Origin: Chitinophaga sp. Ak27
Lineage (GTDB): Bacteria > Bacteroidota > Bacteroidia > Chitinophagales > Chitinophagaceae
Direction: 5' to 3'
Assembly (NCBI RefSeq): GCF_012726295.1
Contig: NZ_JABAOB010000001.1
Location: 1,736,001 to 1,800,000, forward strand
Length of the DNA stretch: 64,000 nucleotides
The notes under the pieces were generated by a model. That model did not search any database, was not told the origin of the DNA, and saw only the letters and a program-made list of their open reading frames with translations. The position numbers were made by a program, and so were the translations under genes. Of the stretch, positions 17,654 to 28,100 are shown in pieces; position 1 is the first letter of the stretch, and the number at the start of each line of letters is the position of its first letter.

Positions 17654-19585
17654 ATGAAACGCTTACTCGTCCTTTCCCTGTTGCTGGGTAGCTATACCGG
17701 TATGCAGGCACAGCAAACGCAGAAACCGCCGTTACATGGCAAAAACTGGATGGCCGTTACCGGGAAACCGCTGGCCGCTACCGCCGGCGCCATAATCTTC
17801 CAACAACGAGGCAACGCCGTAGATGCCGCCTGCGCCATGCTGGCCGCTACCTGCACCATGTGGGATGTACTCAGCTGGGGCGGCGAAACCCAGGCATTGA
17901 TCTATAATCCGAAAACAGGCAAAGTAATCGCCATCAACGCCCTGGGCGTAGCTCCTACCGGCGCCACCCCTGCCTTTTATAAAGGTAAAGGCTACGACTT
18001 TCCACCGGAATATGGCCCCCTGGCCGCCGTAACACCCGGCACCGTAGGAGGACTCTGTTATATGCTGGCCGAATATGGCACCATGAGCCTGAAACAGGTA
18101 TTGGCGCCAGCTATGGAAATGGCCGCCGGCTACCCCATAGAAGCACAAACCGCCAACAGCATAGAACGTGGTAAAAAATATATCAAAGAATGGCCCTATA
18201 GCAAAGCTGTCTTCCTGACCCACCCCGGTGAAAAAAGAGAAGCACCTGAAGCGGGAGAAATCTTTGTGCAGAAAGACCTGCTGGCCACCCTCCATAAATT
18301 AGTAGCAGCCGAAGAAAACGCCCTACATCAGCATAAAAGCAGGAAAGAAGCCATCATGGCGGCGTACGACCGCTTCTATAAAGGCGATATCGCAGCTGAA
18401 TTTGTGAGGGGCTGCCAGGAACAAGGAGGATTGATCACCCTGGAAGACCTGGCCAAATGGAAGCCAATAGAAGAAACGCCCCTGCATGTAAATTACAAGG
18501 GCATAGACGTGTATAAACTACAGGAATGGACCCAGGGCCCCATGCTGCTGCAAAGTCTCAATATCCTTGAAAATTTTGACCTGAAAGCCATGGGGTATAA
18601 CAGCACCGAATATATCCATACGCTGTACCAGACCATGAATCTTACCTTTGCCGACCGCGATTTTTATTACGGCGATCCTGCTTTCAATAAAAACCCTGCT
18701 ATCCAGGGGTTGTTGAGCAAGGAGTATGCAAAAGCCAGGGCGCAACAGATTAACCGAACGCACAATGATGCCGGTGCAGGTCCCGGCGACCCTTATCCTT
18801 ACATTGGTAAAACCAATCCCTACCTGCACTTCCTGCAGGAGCGTACTCAACTCACTGATACCAGCAACGGGCGGCAACCGGGAGGCTTTGTGCCCAAACA
18901 TGATGCCGCGTGGCAACAAACTGGCGCTGACCTAAGCCAGGTATACGCCAGCAACAAAGTAGACAGCGCCTATATGGACCGGCTATGGCGGGGCACTACC
19001 AGCGTGGAAGCCGCCGATAAAGACGGATGGGTGGTATCTATTACTCCCAGTGGCGGATGGCTGCCCGCCTGTATTGCAGGGAAAACAGGCATTGGTATGA
19101 GTCAGCGTGCACAAAGCTTTGTGTTGGATTCTGCTGTATGTCCGTTCAACGTTATTGCTCCCGGCAAACGTCCACGGGTCACCCTTACGCCCTCACTGGC
19201 GTTGAAAGAAGGTAAGCCGTTTCTTTGCTTTGGCGTGCAGGGTGGCGATACACAGGATCAAAACTTGTTACAGTTCTTCCTGAATGTAGTGGAATTTGGG
19301 ATGACGGTACAACAAGCCACGGAAGCTGCTAATTTCAATACCAATCAATTGTGGCTATCGCTGGGAGGCAGCACGATAAAAGACAGGGAGCCCCGCCCCG
19401 GAAGCATATTACTGAATAATAATACCAGCGAAAAAACGCGTAAGGCACTGGAGCAGATGGGGTATCACCTCAGCTTTGGAGAGCGCACCAGCGGTCCTGT
19501 AAACGCTATTTACATAGATCGCGCGCATGGCAGCATTTGGGGCGGGAGCAGTAACCATGGCGAGGATTATGGAATAGGCTGGTAA
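17654..19585 (+). CDS. Gamma-glutamyltransferase-family protein
   Basis: An exported Ntn-hydrolase precursor of 643 residues with a signal peptide ending near GMQAQQ. The family cleaves or transfers the gamma-glutamyl group of glutathione-like compounds after self-cleavage. The autocleavage and nucleophile site is RGTTSVEAADKDG, with Thr448 the expected new N-terminus. N-terminal family segments are WMAVTGKPLAATAG and GNAVDAACAM with SWGGE; the small-subunit end GSIWGGSSNHGEDYGIGW is also typical. The residue after the Thr pair is Ser rather than the His of the E. coli enzyme, so the substrate may differ. The gene ends at repeat R3. Confidence 0.9.
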   Translation: MKRLLVLSLLLGSYTGMQAQQTQKPPLHGKNWMAVTGKPLAATAGAIIFQQRGNAVDAACAMLAATCTMWDVLSWGGETQALIYNPKTGKVIAINALGVAPTGATPAFYKGKGYDFPPEYGPLAAVTPGTVGGLCYMLAEYGTMSLKQVLAPAMEMAAGYPIEAQTANSIERGKKYIKEWPYSKAVFLTHPGEKREAPEAGEIFVQKDLLATLHKLVAAEENALHQHKSRKEAIMAAYDRFYKGDIAAEFVRGCQEQGGLITLEDLAKWKPIEETPLHVNYKGIDVYKLQEWTQGPMLLQSLNILENFDLKAMGYNSTEYIHTLYQTMNLTFADRDFYYGDPAFNKNPAIQGLLSKEYAKARAQQINRTHNDAGAGPGDPYPYIGKTNPYLHFLQERTQLTDTSNGRQPGGFVPKHDAAWQQTGADLSQVYASNKVDSAYMDRLWRGTTSVEAADKDGWVVSITPSGGWLPACIAGKTGIGMSQRAQSFVLDSAVCPFNVIAPGKRPRVTLTPSLALKEGKPFLCFGVQGGDTQDQNLLQFFLNVVEFGMTVQQATEAANFNTNQLWLSLGGSTIKDREPRPGSILLNNNTSEKTRKALEQMGYHLSFGERTSGPVNAIYIDRAHGSIWGGSSNHGEDYGIGW

Positions 19586-19591
19586 CGTAAT

Positions 19592-19708
19592 AAAGCGTAA
19601 AGCATAAGACATAAAGCACAAAGCTATTGAAGCGAATGCCCAATGCGATTTTTAATATTCGCAAAGATCATTCGCTTCAATAGCTTTGTGCTTTATGCTT
19701 TGTGCTCT
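19592..19708. repeat. Long inverted repeat R3 between convergent genes
   Basis: A perfect 29-base stem (19610-19638 with 19669-19697) carries the core AGCTATTGAAGCGAATGC, 16 of 18 identical to R1. The outer arms are AAAGCNN heptads. The loop region includes GCGATTTTTAATATTCGC, a smaller nested palindrome. It fills the gap between the gamma-glutamyltransferase gene and the convergent secreted-protein gene. Confidence 0.88.
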
Positions 19709-19712
19709 CTAT

Positions 19713-20417
19713 CTATTCTTGTGTTTTAGTCCACACTTCATGAATCGGATCTCCTTTGGAACTCAGTCCACTATGATCCCATTCGTTGCCGTTTACTTTG
19801 CCTTTAAAAGACAACGCTGCTCCAACCCGGGTATTATCGCGGGAAAAGAAGGCGATCTTTTCTGTGTAAGTACCATTATCAAATGTATAGGTACCTCCTC
19901 CTGTTCCGAAGAATTCGCCAGTAGATAAGTTCACTGCCACCCATTGAAAGCGGGTACCCGTAAGGATCTTGAATGTTTGGCGGGGGCCATCGGGGATAGT
20001 ATTCATTTTCCCGTTGTTTTCCCGGGCGGTAATTTTCCATTTACCGGCGAGCGGGCCGCTGCCATCATCGAGGCGGGTCCACCGCTGGCTACCTCCGCCG
20101 GCAGTGCTGGTAACCAGCTGGCCATTTTCCATCGTTACTGGCACACGGGCATCTTGTCCCACCTGGTTAGGATTGGCTGTATTAAACGAAATAGCAACCG
20201 TTGTTTCTCCATTACCTGCCTGTTGCCAGGTACCACCATAGGTGCTTACAAAGTCTGCGGCCCGGTAGTCCGTTACCGTAAACCAGGAGGGAGTTATCAA
20301 CAACACGCTGGTAATATCCCCGGAGGTGGCTGTCCATGCCCCTACCGGCGATTCTTGCGCTTTTACTACGCTCAGCGATGCCAGCAACCAGGTTAAACAT
20401 ATGAATAGCTTTTTCAT
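19713..20417 (-). CDS. Secreted protein with two lipocalin-like halves
   Basis: A 234-residue exported protein; MKKLFICLTWLLASLSVVKA is a signal peptide. Two halves start with similar text, SPVGAWTATSGDIT and PLAGKWKITARENNGK, each followed by alternating beta-strand patterns as in small lipocalin-like barrels; an aromatic strand KGDPIHEVWTK closes the chain. No known reaction. The ATG at 20417 is used because it starts the signal peptide; the frame extends ten codons further. An HxlR regulator gene lies 56 bases upstream on the same strand and may control it. Confidence 0.75.
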   Translation of the reverse strand: MKKLFICLTWLLASLSVVKAQESPVGAWTATSGDITSVLLITPSWFTVTDYRAADFVSTYGGTWQQAGNGETTVAISFNTANPNQVGQDARVPVTMENGQLVTSTAGGGSQRWTRLDDGSGPLAGKWKITARENNGKMNTIPDGPRQTFKILTGTRFQWVAVNLSTGEFFGTGGGTYTFDNGTYTEKIAFFSRDNTRVGAALSFKGKVNGNEWDHSGLSSKGDPIHEVWTKTQE

Positions 20418-20473
20418 AACATAGCTTTTAATGATAAAAGATAACATATAGATGGCAGAAAAGGAAGCGCAGA

Positions 20474-20839
20474 TTACTTATACAGATGCTGATCCTGTAT
20501 ATAATCGATACCATGCGTTTTTAGGTAAGTAATACCCCATTCGCTGGCAAACTCATAAAGCGGCGCGAGGGATTTACCCATAGCCGACAGCTCATACATA
20601 ACCCTGTAGGGTTTTGCAGACAACACTGTTTTTTCTATCAGCCGGTCCCTTTCCAGTTCTTTCAACTGTTGACTTAACATCTTCTCGGACACGCCGGGCA
20701 GGTTATCGCGGATATCTGCATAACTTCTTTTTGTAAAATAGTGGAGATGAAAAAGGATTAACAGTTTCCATTTTCCACCAATGAATCCCAGGGTTACGTC
20801 TACGGGACAGGTGTAGGTTTTATCGTGAAGCGTAATCAT
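20474..20839 (-). CDS. HxlR-family transcriptional regulator
   Basis: A 121-residue winged-helix regulator. The HxlR signature is complete: CPVDVTLGFIGGKWKLLILF, then YADIRDNLPGVSEKMLSQQL, KELERDRLIEK and YELSAMGKSL. The N-terminal Cys11 is at the position that senses oxidants or aldehydes in several HxlR/YodB relatives. It probably binds as a dimer near its own promoter; no operator was identified. It is followed at 56 bases by the secreted lipocalin-like gene. Confidence 0.93.
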   Translation of the reverse strand: MITLHDKTYTCPVDVTLGFIGGKWKLLILFHLHYFTKRSYADIRDNLPGVSEKMLSQQLKELERDRLIEKTVLSAKPYRVMYELSAMGKSLAPLYEFASEWGITYLKTHGIDYIQDQHLYK

Positions 20840-21084
20840 AAACGACGGTATAAAAAGCCACTACAAGATAACAACGTTTAGCCGTACTTCCATAGAAACG
20901 CACCCGGACGGCATTCGCAAAAGGGCAGTCTTTCTCCTTTCTTTCGGCTGGTGAAAGGCTTTTACAACCCTATCACAGCAATGGAACATTACCAGGTTAC
21001 AGCAAATCAATAGCGGCGACAAAAGGTTAACAGGGGGATTTACAAACACCGTATCGCTGTGGATATACTGTACTGGTCCGATGA

Positions 21085-21597
21085 CTACGCTTCTTCCAGC
21101 GCGCGCTTCAGGATATTGAGGTAGCCAATGCGCTGTTCAGCATAAGACCAGCTTTCTGACAGCAGGGCCCAACAAACCTGGCGTTCCAGTGCAATGGTAA
21201 TCACTGGTTTATTTTCTTCATCAATAATGCCTTCGAGCACCAGTTGCCCGAAACCGGTGGCAATGATGGCCGTATCCAGGATGAATATACACTGGTGAGC
21301 GTCAAATGCCGGGTCTTCCATTTGCTGCGCGATATAGTCACGGTCCAGCAAGGTTTCATTGTAGTCTTCAAAGGGCATATCCCCAATGGATTCAATGGCC
21401 CATTTCAGGCACTCCATAGTAGGGGTATGCGGATGGGTCTTCCGCCATTCGAGGAATTCAGTCAGGGCGTTTTCCCCTTCATCGGAGCCGAAAGGGGCCA
21501 GTTCATCTGAGCAATCCCAGAAAAACTCGTCCTGCATCAGTGCAACGGCTCGTGGATGCGCATGCACTTTAGCAATACCAAAAATTTCTTCACTCAT
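21085..21597 (-). CDS. YfeS-like uncharacterised protein
   Basis: A 170-residue soluble protein that resembles YfeS-type proteins: the opening has FGIAKVHAHPRAVALMQDEF, then FFWDCSDELAPFGSDEG and ALTEFLEWR. The function is unknown. ATG 21597 lies 20 bases after the stop of the upstream DUF4240 gene; an alternative ATG at 21630 would overlap it. It is the last gene of a three-gene minus-strand group (ATP-grasp, DUF4240, YfeS-like). Confidence 0.75.
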   Translation of the reverse strand: MSEEIFGIAKVHAHPRAVALMQDEFFWDCSDELAPFGSDEGENALTEFLEWRKTHPHTPTMECLKWAIESIGDMPFEDYNETLLDRDYIAQQMEDPAFDAHQCIFILDTAIIATGFGQLVLEGIIDEENKPVITIALERQVCWALLSESWSYAEQRIGYLNILKRALEEA

Positions 21598-21617
21598 AGG
21601 AATGTATTTACGGTTAA

Positions 21618-22106
21618 TTATGCTTCCCATCCCCGGGAGTTGGAACAGGTTTCAATACAATGAATAGTATTACGTTCAAATTCTTCGCCAAATAATTCCT
21701 GGTAAACCATGTAGCCGATAAAACCTACGATTTCCGCCTCCGCATCACTGGTTGCCATGGCCGGATCCCGATCAATCTTATCATAATAGTTTTTTCCCAT
21801 GCCTACAATAAAACAACGGCAATACAGGAATCCATCATCTGAGCCGTCCGTATATGCGTGAATATCCTTTCTGTCGATATGGTATAGTTTTTCTTCCATA
21901 AGATGGTTAAACCCGGTCAGTGCCTCTTTATCAAGCCCTAATAAAATATCCCTGATATTGTTCGTAATAGCGCCATATACCTCGCTGGTAAGATCTTCTA
22001 TCACCACTGCATCATTGGTTTCCAATGCAGTACTACGCATTTCCAGCAATGCCGGAGAAGCTTGCCATGCCTGTTCTATAATCTCCCAGAATCTGCTTTC
22101 ATTCAT
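21618..22106 (-). CDS. DUF4240-family protein
   Basis: A 162-residue acidic, soluble protein. The opening MNESRFWEIIEQAW and the later FLYCRCFIVGMGKNYYDKI with AEAEIVGFIGYMVYQ match the DUF4240 pattern. Its function is unknown. The ATG at 22106 is used because it starts the family domain; the longer frame to 22175 gives a non-conserved extension that touches the upstream gene. Neighbours suggest co-expression with the ATP-grasp gene. Confidence 0.8.
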   Translation of the reverse strand: MNESRFWEIIEQAWQASPALLEMRSTALETNDAVVIEDLTSEVYGAITNNIRDILLGLDKEALTGFNHLMEEKLYHIDRKDIHAYTDGSDDGFLYCRCFIVGMGKNYYDKIDRDPAMATSDAEAEIVGFIGYMVYQELFGEEFERNTIHCIETCSNSRGWEA

Positions 22107-22174
22107 AAGCGTAACAATTAAGTATGATGAACGCAATATAGACTTTGCAAACGCATTGGAATTGCGTAGCCACA

Positions 22175-22993
22175 TTACGTCTGGTCATTTCTACCTATAA
22201 AATACCCCGATACCGCTTCCACAATATCGGCAATTGCCGCGTGATAAAAACCGGCCGCATTCATACAGCCACACTCCACAATATAAAATTCTTCTCCACA
22301 CAAACAGATATCCATTACAAACACATCATGCGGCATGTACTCCCGGCAACGGTTTTCCGCATAAGCGATTACTTCCGGCGGACAACCCGCTTCTTTTGTC
22401 AGCTTAAAATAAGTTCTGTATTTTGAGGCTGCCACCACCTTTCCTGCTACAATCCACAACCGCCACTCATAGCGGATATCATAGGGTGCAGACACTACAA
22501 TACGGCTTTCAGGCGACAAACTGGTGTTATCCCACATGGACAACTGATCATACCATTTTCTCAGTTCGCCAAATGACTTTGTTTCCCCTGCAAATGCTTT
22601 ATTATCATCATCCGGACGAATAAAAAACAACTTATCCACTGCCTCATTCCTCGACATCAATTCCCGGAAACTGGTAATCTGCGCATCTGCATTCAGCATA
22701 TGCTTTCCCCACTGCCCAATATAATTCGCTATAGAAAACCGGGTATTGTCAAAAAACAATCCACTCTTCAATTCCGGCCGTGCATCCACTAATGCACAAA
22801 AGGTCGTTGACCCGTAAAAAATGCTGCGGCGACTGGTATCAAAATACGGCAGTTCTCCGGCAAAAGGAATGATATCGATCATTAAAAACGGGATGCCCTT
22901 TTGTTTACAGGCTAACTCCAGGTTTTCAAGATCTTTCGCATGAGTAAGGTTCCGCTGAACCACCCATTGGATATCAGTATAACGTTGCGGCAT
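22175..22993 (-). CDS. ATP-grasp (DUF4343-like) protein
   Basis: A 272-residue protein whose second half carries ATP-grasp features: LFFIRPDDDNKAF, EWRLWIVAGKVVAASKYR with nucleotide-contacting residues, and FVMDICLCGEEFYIVECG followed by MNAAGFY, giving the Asp and Glu metal ligands. Such enzymes form carboxylate-amine or carboxylate-thiol bonds using ATP. There is no peptide precursor or transporter gene adjacent to identify a substrate. It is the first gene of the three-gene group. Confidence 0.82.
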   Translation of the reverse strand: MPQRYTDIQWVVQRNLTHAKDLENLELACKQKGIPFLMIDIIPFAGELPYFDTSRRSIFYGSTTFCALVDARPELKSGLFFDNTRFSIANYIGQWGKHMLNADAQITSFRELMSRNEAVDKLFFIRPDDDNKAFAGETKSFGELRKWYDQLSMWDNTSLSPESRIVVSAPYDIRYEWRLWIVAGKVVAASKYRTYFKLTKEAGCPPEVIAYAENRCREYMPHDVFVMDICLCGEEFYIVECGCMNAAGFYHAAIADIVEAVSGYFIGRNDQT

Positions 22994-23133
22994 ATAGTGA
23001 AATTACGTAATAATTCTATCCTAATTATACACACTTGCGCTGATCCTATCTACATAAATTATTTTATTATTAAATCGGTGTCCCCTAAATTTACTTTGTG
23101 TATTGATTTGTAAGGGCACCAAAACCACCAAAT

Positions 23134-23733
23134 TTGTCAAACAACTCCTTACCAGATGAACGTGAACTGCTGCAACTGGTTGCCGAAGGCAACGGGGATG
23201 CCTACACCCTTGTGTTCCGACACTACAGCCGGCAGGTATTTGACGTGGCTATGGTGTACCTGAAGGATACAGGCATGGCCGGTGAAATAGTACAGGAAGT
23301 ATTCCTGAAAGTCTGGTTGAAAAGAACGGAGATGGACCAGGTGAAAAGCTTCAAAGATTATCTCTTTATCCTCACCCGCAATCATATTTACGACAGCTTC
23401 AAAAAGCAGCTGGTACGGCTGAAAGCCTATGATATTCACCTGCAACACCAGCCAGTTACCCGGAATGATACCGACCATCTTTTATTACAACGGGAATATG
23501 ACGCCATGCTAAACAAGGCGGTAGCCAGGCTTCCCCCTGAGCGAAAAAAAGTATACCTGGCCCGGAAAGAAGGCTGGAGCAATGAAGAAATCTCGCTGCA
23601 ACTCAATATTTCCGTGCATACGGTAAAAAAACAAATGAGCCTGGCTATGAACGCCGTACGCGCCTTTGTAAAGGCCCGTCTCCATAACGATGTTATCCCT
23701 TTCCTCCTGTTACTGCTCACCCTCCGGAAATAA
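23134..23733 (+). CDS. ECF sigma factor (N-glycan locus)
   Basis: A 199-residue extracytoplasmic-function sigma factor of the FecI-like Bacteroidota group. Region 2 includes LVFRHYSRQVFDVAMVYL, then GEIVQEVFLKVWLKR and FKDYLFILTRNHIYD. Region 4 includes LPPERKKVYLARKEGWSNEEI, followed by NISVHTVKKQMSLAMNAV. The only start that keeps region 2 whole is TTG at 23134: no in-frame ATG lies between the upstream stop and residue 40. The anti-sigma gene follows after 94 bases, then SusC, SusD and an endo-H-like enzyme. The sigma factor should activate those genes when the SusC ligand is present. Confidence 0.9.
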   Translation: MSNNSLPDERELLQLVAEGNGDAYTLVFRHYSRQVFDVAMVYLKDTGMAGEIVQEVFLKVWLKRTEMDQVKSFKDYLFILTRNHIYDSFKKQLVRLKAYDIHLQHQPVTRNDTDHLLLQREYDAMLNKAVARLPPERKKVYLARKEGWSNEEISLQLNISVHTVKKQMSLAMNAVRAFVKARLHNDVIPFLLLLLTLRK

Positions 23734-23827
23734 TTTTTTTCTTCGCCCAAAAAAAATTTCCACCACGGATACTCCTTTTCTATTTGTCGCGCGTCTTTAC
23801 CCACATCACCCTTCCAAAATCTTGTAT

Positions 23828-24997
23828 ATGTCCATGACAGAAGTACAGTTATTACTTGAAAAATATAAAAATGGCCAGATCAGTGAGGAAGAACTATTGC
23901 GCCTGAAAGCGATGGTAGCAACCGACGATTATGCACCAGAGATAAAAGCAGACATCCTGTCGGCCCTGCACGGTAACGTACCGGATAGCGGCTGGCCGGC
24001 AGCCGACAGCGAAAAAATATTGCAGTCCATCCTGCAAACCAAACCCCGCAGCATTACACGGAAACTATGGTATGCCGCTGCTGCCTGCCTGCTGGGCGCG
24101 ACCCTGCTGGCGGGCAGTTTATATATCACCCGGCAACTGCGGCACCCGGCGCCATTGGCTGCCAGCAACCTATCACCACTGGATCCGGGCACCAATAAAG
24201 CCATGCTGGTACTGGCAGATGGCAAAACCATTCCGTTGGATAGCGCCAATATCGGCTCACTGGCCAAGCAAGGCAATACCAGTATTGTAAATACTCACCA
24301 GGGCCTCTCCTACAAAACAGATGGCAGCCCTGCTGCCCCTGTATACAACACCGTAGTAACACCCCGCGGCGGACAATACCAGCTCACCCTGGCCGACGGC
24401 AGCAAGGTTTGGCTAAATGCCGCCAGCAGCATACGCTTTCCTACCTCCTTTACCGGCAGCGAAAGAGTGGTCGAAATCTCCGGGGAAGGCTATTTCCAGG
24501 TAGCCAGCAATGCACAGCAACCTTTCCGGGTAAAAGTAAAAGGTAACACCGATATGGAAGTGAATGTACTGGGCACCAGCTTCAATATCATGGCCTATGC
24601 TGATGAACAAACCATTACCACTACACTGGAAGATGGCGCTGTACAACTGGTGCATCACGACACCAAAACCTTGCTAAAACCAGGATTTGGCGGTAGTCTC
24701 GCTGCCGGTGAGCACAACTTCCTGGTAGAAAAAGCAGACATGGAACAGGCGCTCGCCTGGAAAGAAGGCAAGTTCCGCTTCCGCAATACCAGCGTACAAA
24801 CCATTATGCGCCAGATAGCCCGATGGTATAATATAGAAGTAGCCTACGAAGGCGATTTGTCTGATATACGCTTAACCGGGATCATTTCCCGTAGAGAGAA
24901 TGCAGCATCCTTATTAAAAATTTTATCCACAACAAAACGCGTTCACTTTGACATCAATGACAACCGGGTCGTGGTAAGTCCGTACGATCCACAATAA
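23828..24997 (+). CDS. FecR-family anti-sigma factor (N-glycan locus)
   Basis: A 389-residue membrane regulator. The cytoplasmic N-terminal domain (1-78) should hold the sigma factor at 23134; a single membrane helix spans about 80-101 (YAAAACLLGATLLAGSLYI). Outside are the FecR domain (VTPRGGQYQLTLADGSKVW, then VLGTSFNIMAY) and a DUF4974 module (IARWYNIEVAYEG to the end), which receives the signal from the STN domain of the SusC protein. The ATG at 23828 is used; a long in-frame extension runs back over the sigma-factor gene and is not credible. Confidence 0.92.
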   Translation: MSMTEVQLLLEKYKNGQISEEELLRLKAMVATDDYAPEIKADILSALHGNVPDSGWPAADSEKILQSILQTKPRSITRKLWYAAAACLLGATLLAGSLYITRQLRHPAPLAASNLSPLDPGTNKAMLVLADGKTIPLDSANIGSLAKQGNTSIVNTHQGLSYKTDGSPAAPVYNTVVTPRGGQYQLTLADGSKVWLNAASSIRFPTSFTGSERVVEISGEGYFQVASNAQQPFRVKVKGNTDMEVNVLGTSFNIMAYADEQTITTTLEDGAVQLVHHDTKTLLKPGFGGSLAAGEHNFLVEKADMEQALAWKEGKFRFRNTSVQTIMRQIARWYNIEVAYEGDLSDIRLTGIISRRENAASLLKILSTTKRVHFDINDNRVVVSPYDPQ

Positions 24998-25084
24998 CAA
25001 CTATTTGTCCACTTATGAATTGAACTTTTAAAATTATTTGAGTTATGAAGACGTGAATAATTCCACCATCGGTTGTAAAAAAAA

Positions 25085-25108
25085 CCGGAAGCACTGCAAT
25101 GCTCCCGG
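25085..25108 (+). promoter_or_regulatory. Leader hairpin before susC (locus 1)
   Basis: CCGGAAGCA and TGCTCCCGG pair with one mismatch around a CTGCAA loop. The hairpin lies in the 177-base gap between the anti-sigma gene and SusC, 66 bases before the chosen SusC start. It has no T-tract, so it is not a simple terminator. Comparable elements occupy the same position at 57041-57069 and 60905-60963. Confidence 0.55.
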
Positions 25109-25174
25109 CTATAGCTGGCAACCCAACTCCCTGAATCAAAGAAAATTGAATTATTAAGCCAACAACACAAAAGT

Positions 25175-28100
25175 ATGGAACTACCTGGTACCTGCAAAGT
25201 CCCCTGTAAAGGAGGCCGTATGCAAAGAAAATTACTCCTGATTATGCGATTAACTGCAATACTGACACTGGTATTCACCCTTAATCTGAGCGCCAAATCA
25301 TTCTCTCAGTCTGTTACCATCAAAGGGAAACATCTCCCCCTCTATGATGTATTCAATAGTATTAGCCGGCAAACAGGTTATGAATTTATCTATGATGAAA
25401 ATTTACTCCGGAAGGCAGCCCCGGTAAACCTGAACATGACCCAGGCCCCTCTCACCGAAGTACTGAACGCCTGCCTGAACAGCAAACTGTTTAACTACAG
25501 CATTGTTGACAAAACAATCGTGATCAGTCCAAAGCCCCCAACCACCAATCTCGCTACCGTAGCAGTACCACCCATTACCCTGGAAGGAAAAGTAACGGAT
25601 AGCAAAGGACAGCCATTGGTGGGGGTATCCATACAAATAAAAGGCACCAGTAAAGGCACCATTACCAACGTAAACGGAGGCTTTACCCTGACCGCCAATA
25701 CCGGCGATATCCTGATCGTAAGCTTCATTGGCTACGAAACCAAAACCATTACGGTAGGTACAGATACCAACCTGCCAATCACCCTCACCAGCCAGGATTC
25801 TCAGCTGGGAGCCGTGGTAGTAACCGCCCTCGGTATTAAAAGGTCTGAGAAATCTATTACCTATTCCACTCAGCAGCTCAACGGGTTAGAACTTACCAAA
25901 GCAAAAGATGCCAACCTGGTAAATACCCTGAACGGTAAAGTGGCCGGTTTAACCATCTCTTCCAGCGCTTCCGGCGTAGGCGGCTCTGCGAAAGTAATTC
26001 TCCGGGGTAGCAAATCAGGATTGGGAAGCAACCAGGCGTTATACGTGATCGACGGGGTGCCCATGAACAATGCCGTAACCAATCAGCCTTCCAGCATCTA
26101 CGGTGGTAGCACCTCCTACGATGGAGGCGATCCTATCTCCAATCTGAACCCGGAAGACATCGAGAGCATTTCAGTATTAAAAGGCGCGTCAGCAGCTGCA
26201 CTGTATGGCAGCCAGGGAGCCAACGGGGTGATTATTGTGACCACTAAAAGCGGTAAAGCTGGTCACGCATCCATTAATATCTCTTCCGGCTTTAACATCA
26301 CCCAGGCAGCTTACCAGCCCAAATTCCAGAACAACTATGGCCAGTCGAAAGATGTAGCCAGCCAAAGCTGGGGCGATAAACTGAGCAGTCCGGCAGGCGA
26401 TAACCTCTCTCCTTTCTTCCAGAATGGTCAGAACTTTACCAACGCCATCAGTATGTCCAGCGGCTCTGATAAGATGCAGACTTATTTTTCTTATGCCAAC
26501 ACTTCTGCGAGGGGCATTGAGCCTGGCAATAAACTGGGCCGTCATAACCTCGACTTTAAAGAAACAGGCAAATTCCTGAACGATAAGCTCACTGCGTCTG
26601 CTGATGTAAACTACATGACCCAGGAAATTGACAATACACCGCTGACTGGTTATTATTTCAACCCGCTGACCGGCCTGTATCTTTTCCCACGTGGTAAAGA
26701 TATCCGGCCTTATAAAAACCAATTCGAAATTCCCGATCCTTCCAGGAACTTTCTGCCGGTACAAAACTGGCCTTTCGATGAAGACCTGCAACAGAATCCA
26801 TGGTGGATCATCAACCGCAATCCCAATTCACTCAAACGTAACAGGATACTGGCTAATGCCAGCCTGAAATATGATGTGAATTCCTGGTTGAATGTGCAGG
26901 CAAGAGGAAGTATAGACCGCATCAACGATCTCTACGAACAGAAAATATACGCCAGCTCACAGAAGGCACTGGCTACGAGGAACGGCGGTTATAACTACAA
27001 CAACAATACGACCACACAACAGTATGGCGACCTGATTGCCAACTTCAACATCCCAGCGAAAGACTTCCACTTTACAGGTCTAGTAGGAGGTAGTATTCGT
27101 GATGTAAAAACCACTGGCGATTATCTCGTATCCGGACAAGATAGCCTGCATTTACCGAACATCTTCACTATTCAGAATATGTCGGCGCTCAATGCCCGCA
27201 ACTCCGGTACCTTACAGCAGAAACACAGCCAATGGCAATCCGTATTTGCGAGCGTCAACATTTCTTATAAAGAATGGTTATTCCTGGATCTCACCGCCCG
27301 TAACGACTGGGCTTCCAATCTGGCATTTACTAACCAGCTGTCTTATTTCTATCCTTCCGCAGGTTTGAATGTGATGTTAAGCCAGTTATTGCAATTGCCG
27401 AGGGCTATTTCATTTGCCAAAGTACGCGGCTCCTATGCCATCGTAGGCAACTCTCCGCTGGCTTATCAGAGTAATGCGCCTGAAAACCTGTTGGGTACCG
27501 ATGGCAACCCGATTGTAAGAACAGCAGGGCCTTTTAATACGCTTAAACCAGAAAAAACCAAATCATTCGAGTTGGGTACCGAATGGCGTTTCTTTGGCGA
27601 TCGCCTTGGAGTAGACGTTACTTACTACAAAACGAATACTACCAACCAGACCCTGGAAATTGCCGCACCTAACGCCACACTCTACAATACCTATTTCATC
27701 AACGCTGGTAATATCCAGAACCAGGGCGTAGAAGCGATGATCCGATATGATGTATTGAAAGATACCAAGCTGAAATGGAATACCGGTATCAACTTCGCTA
27801 CCAACGACAATAAAATCATCGCCCTTTCTCCGCAGGTAGATCGCTTTACGCTGAGCGGTGCTTCCGGCGCCAACTATGCATCCCTGTTTAAAGTAGGTGG
27901 CTCTTTTGGAGACATTTATGGTACAGTGCTGGATCGCGACGATCAGGGCCGCGTGAAAATTACCAAAGGCTCTCCCAGCAAAAAAGGCGGCGACATGCAA
28001 TACCTGGGCAATGCTAATACCAAATGGCAACTGGGTTGGAATAACAATTTCGTGTTCAACAACTTTACGTTCTCTTTCCTGATCGACGGTAAATTCGGCG

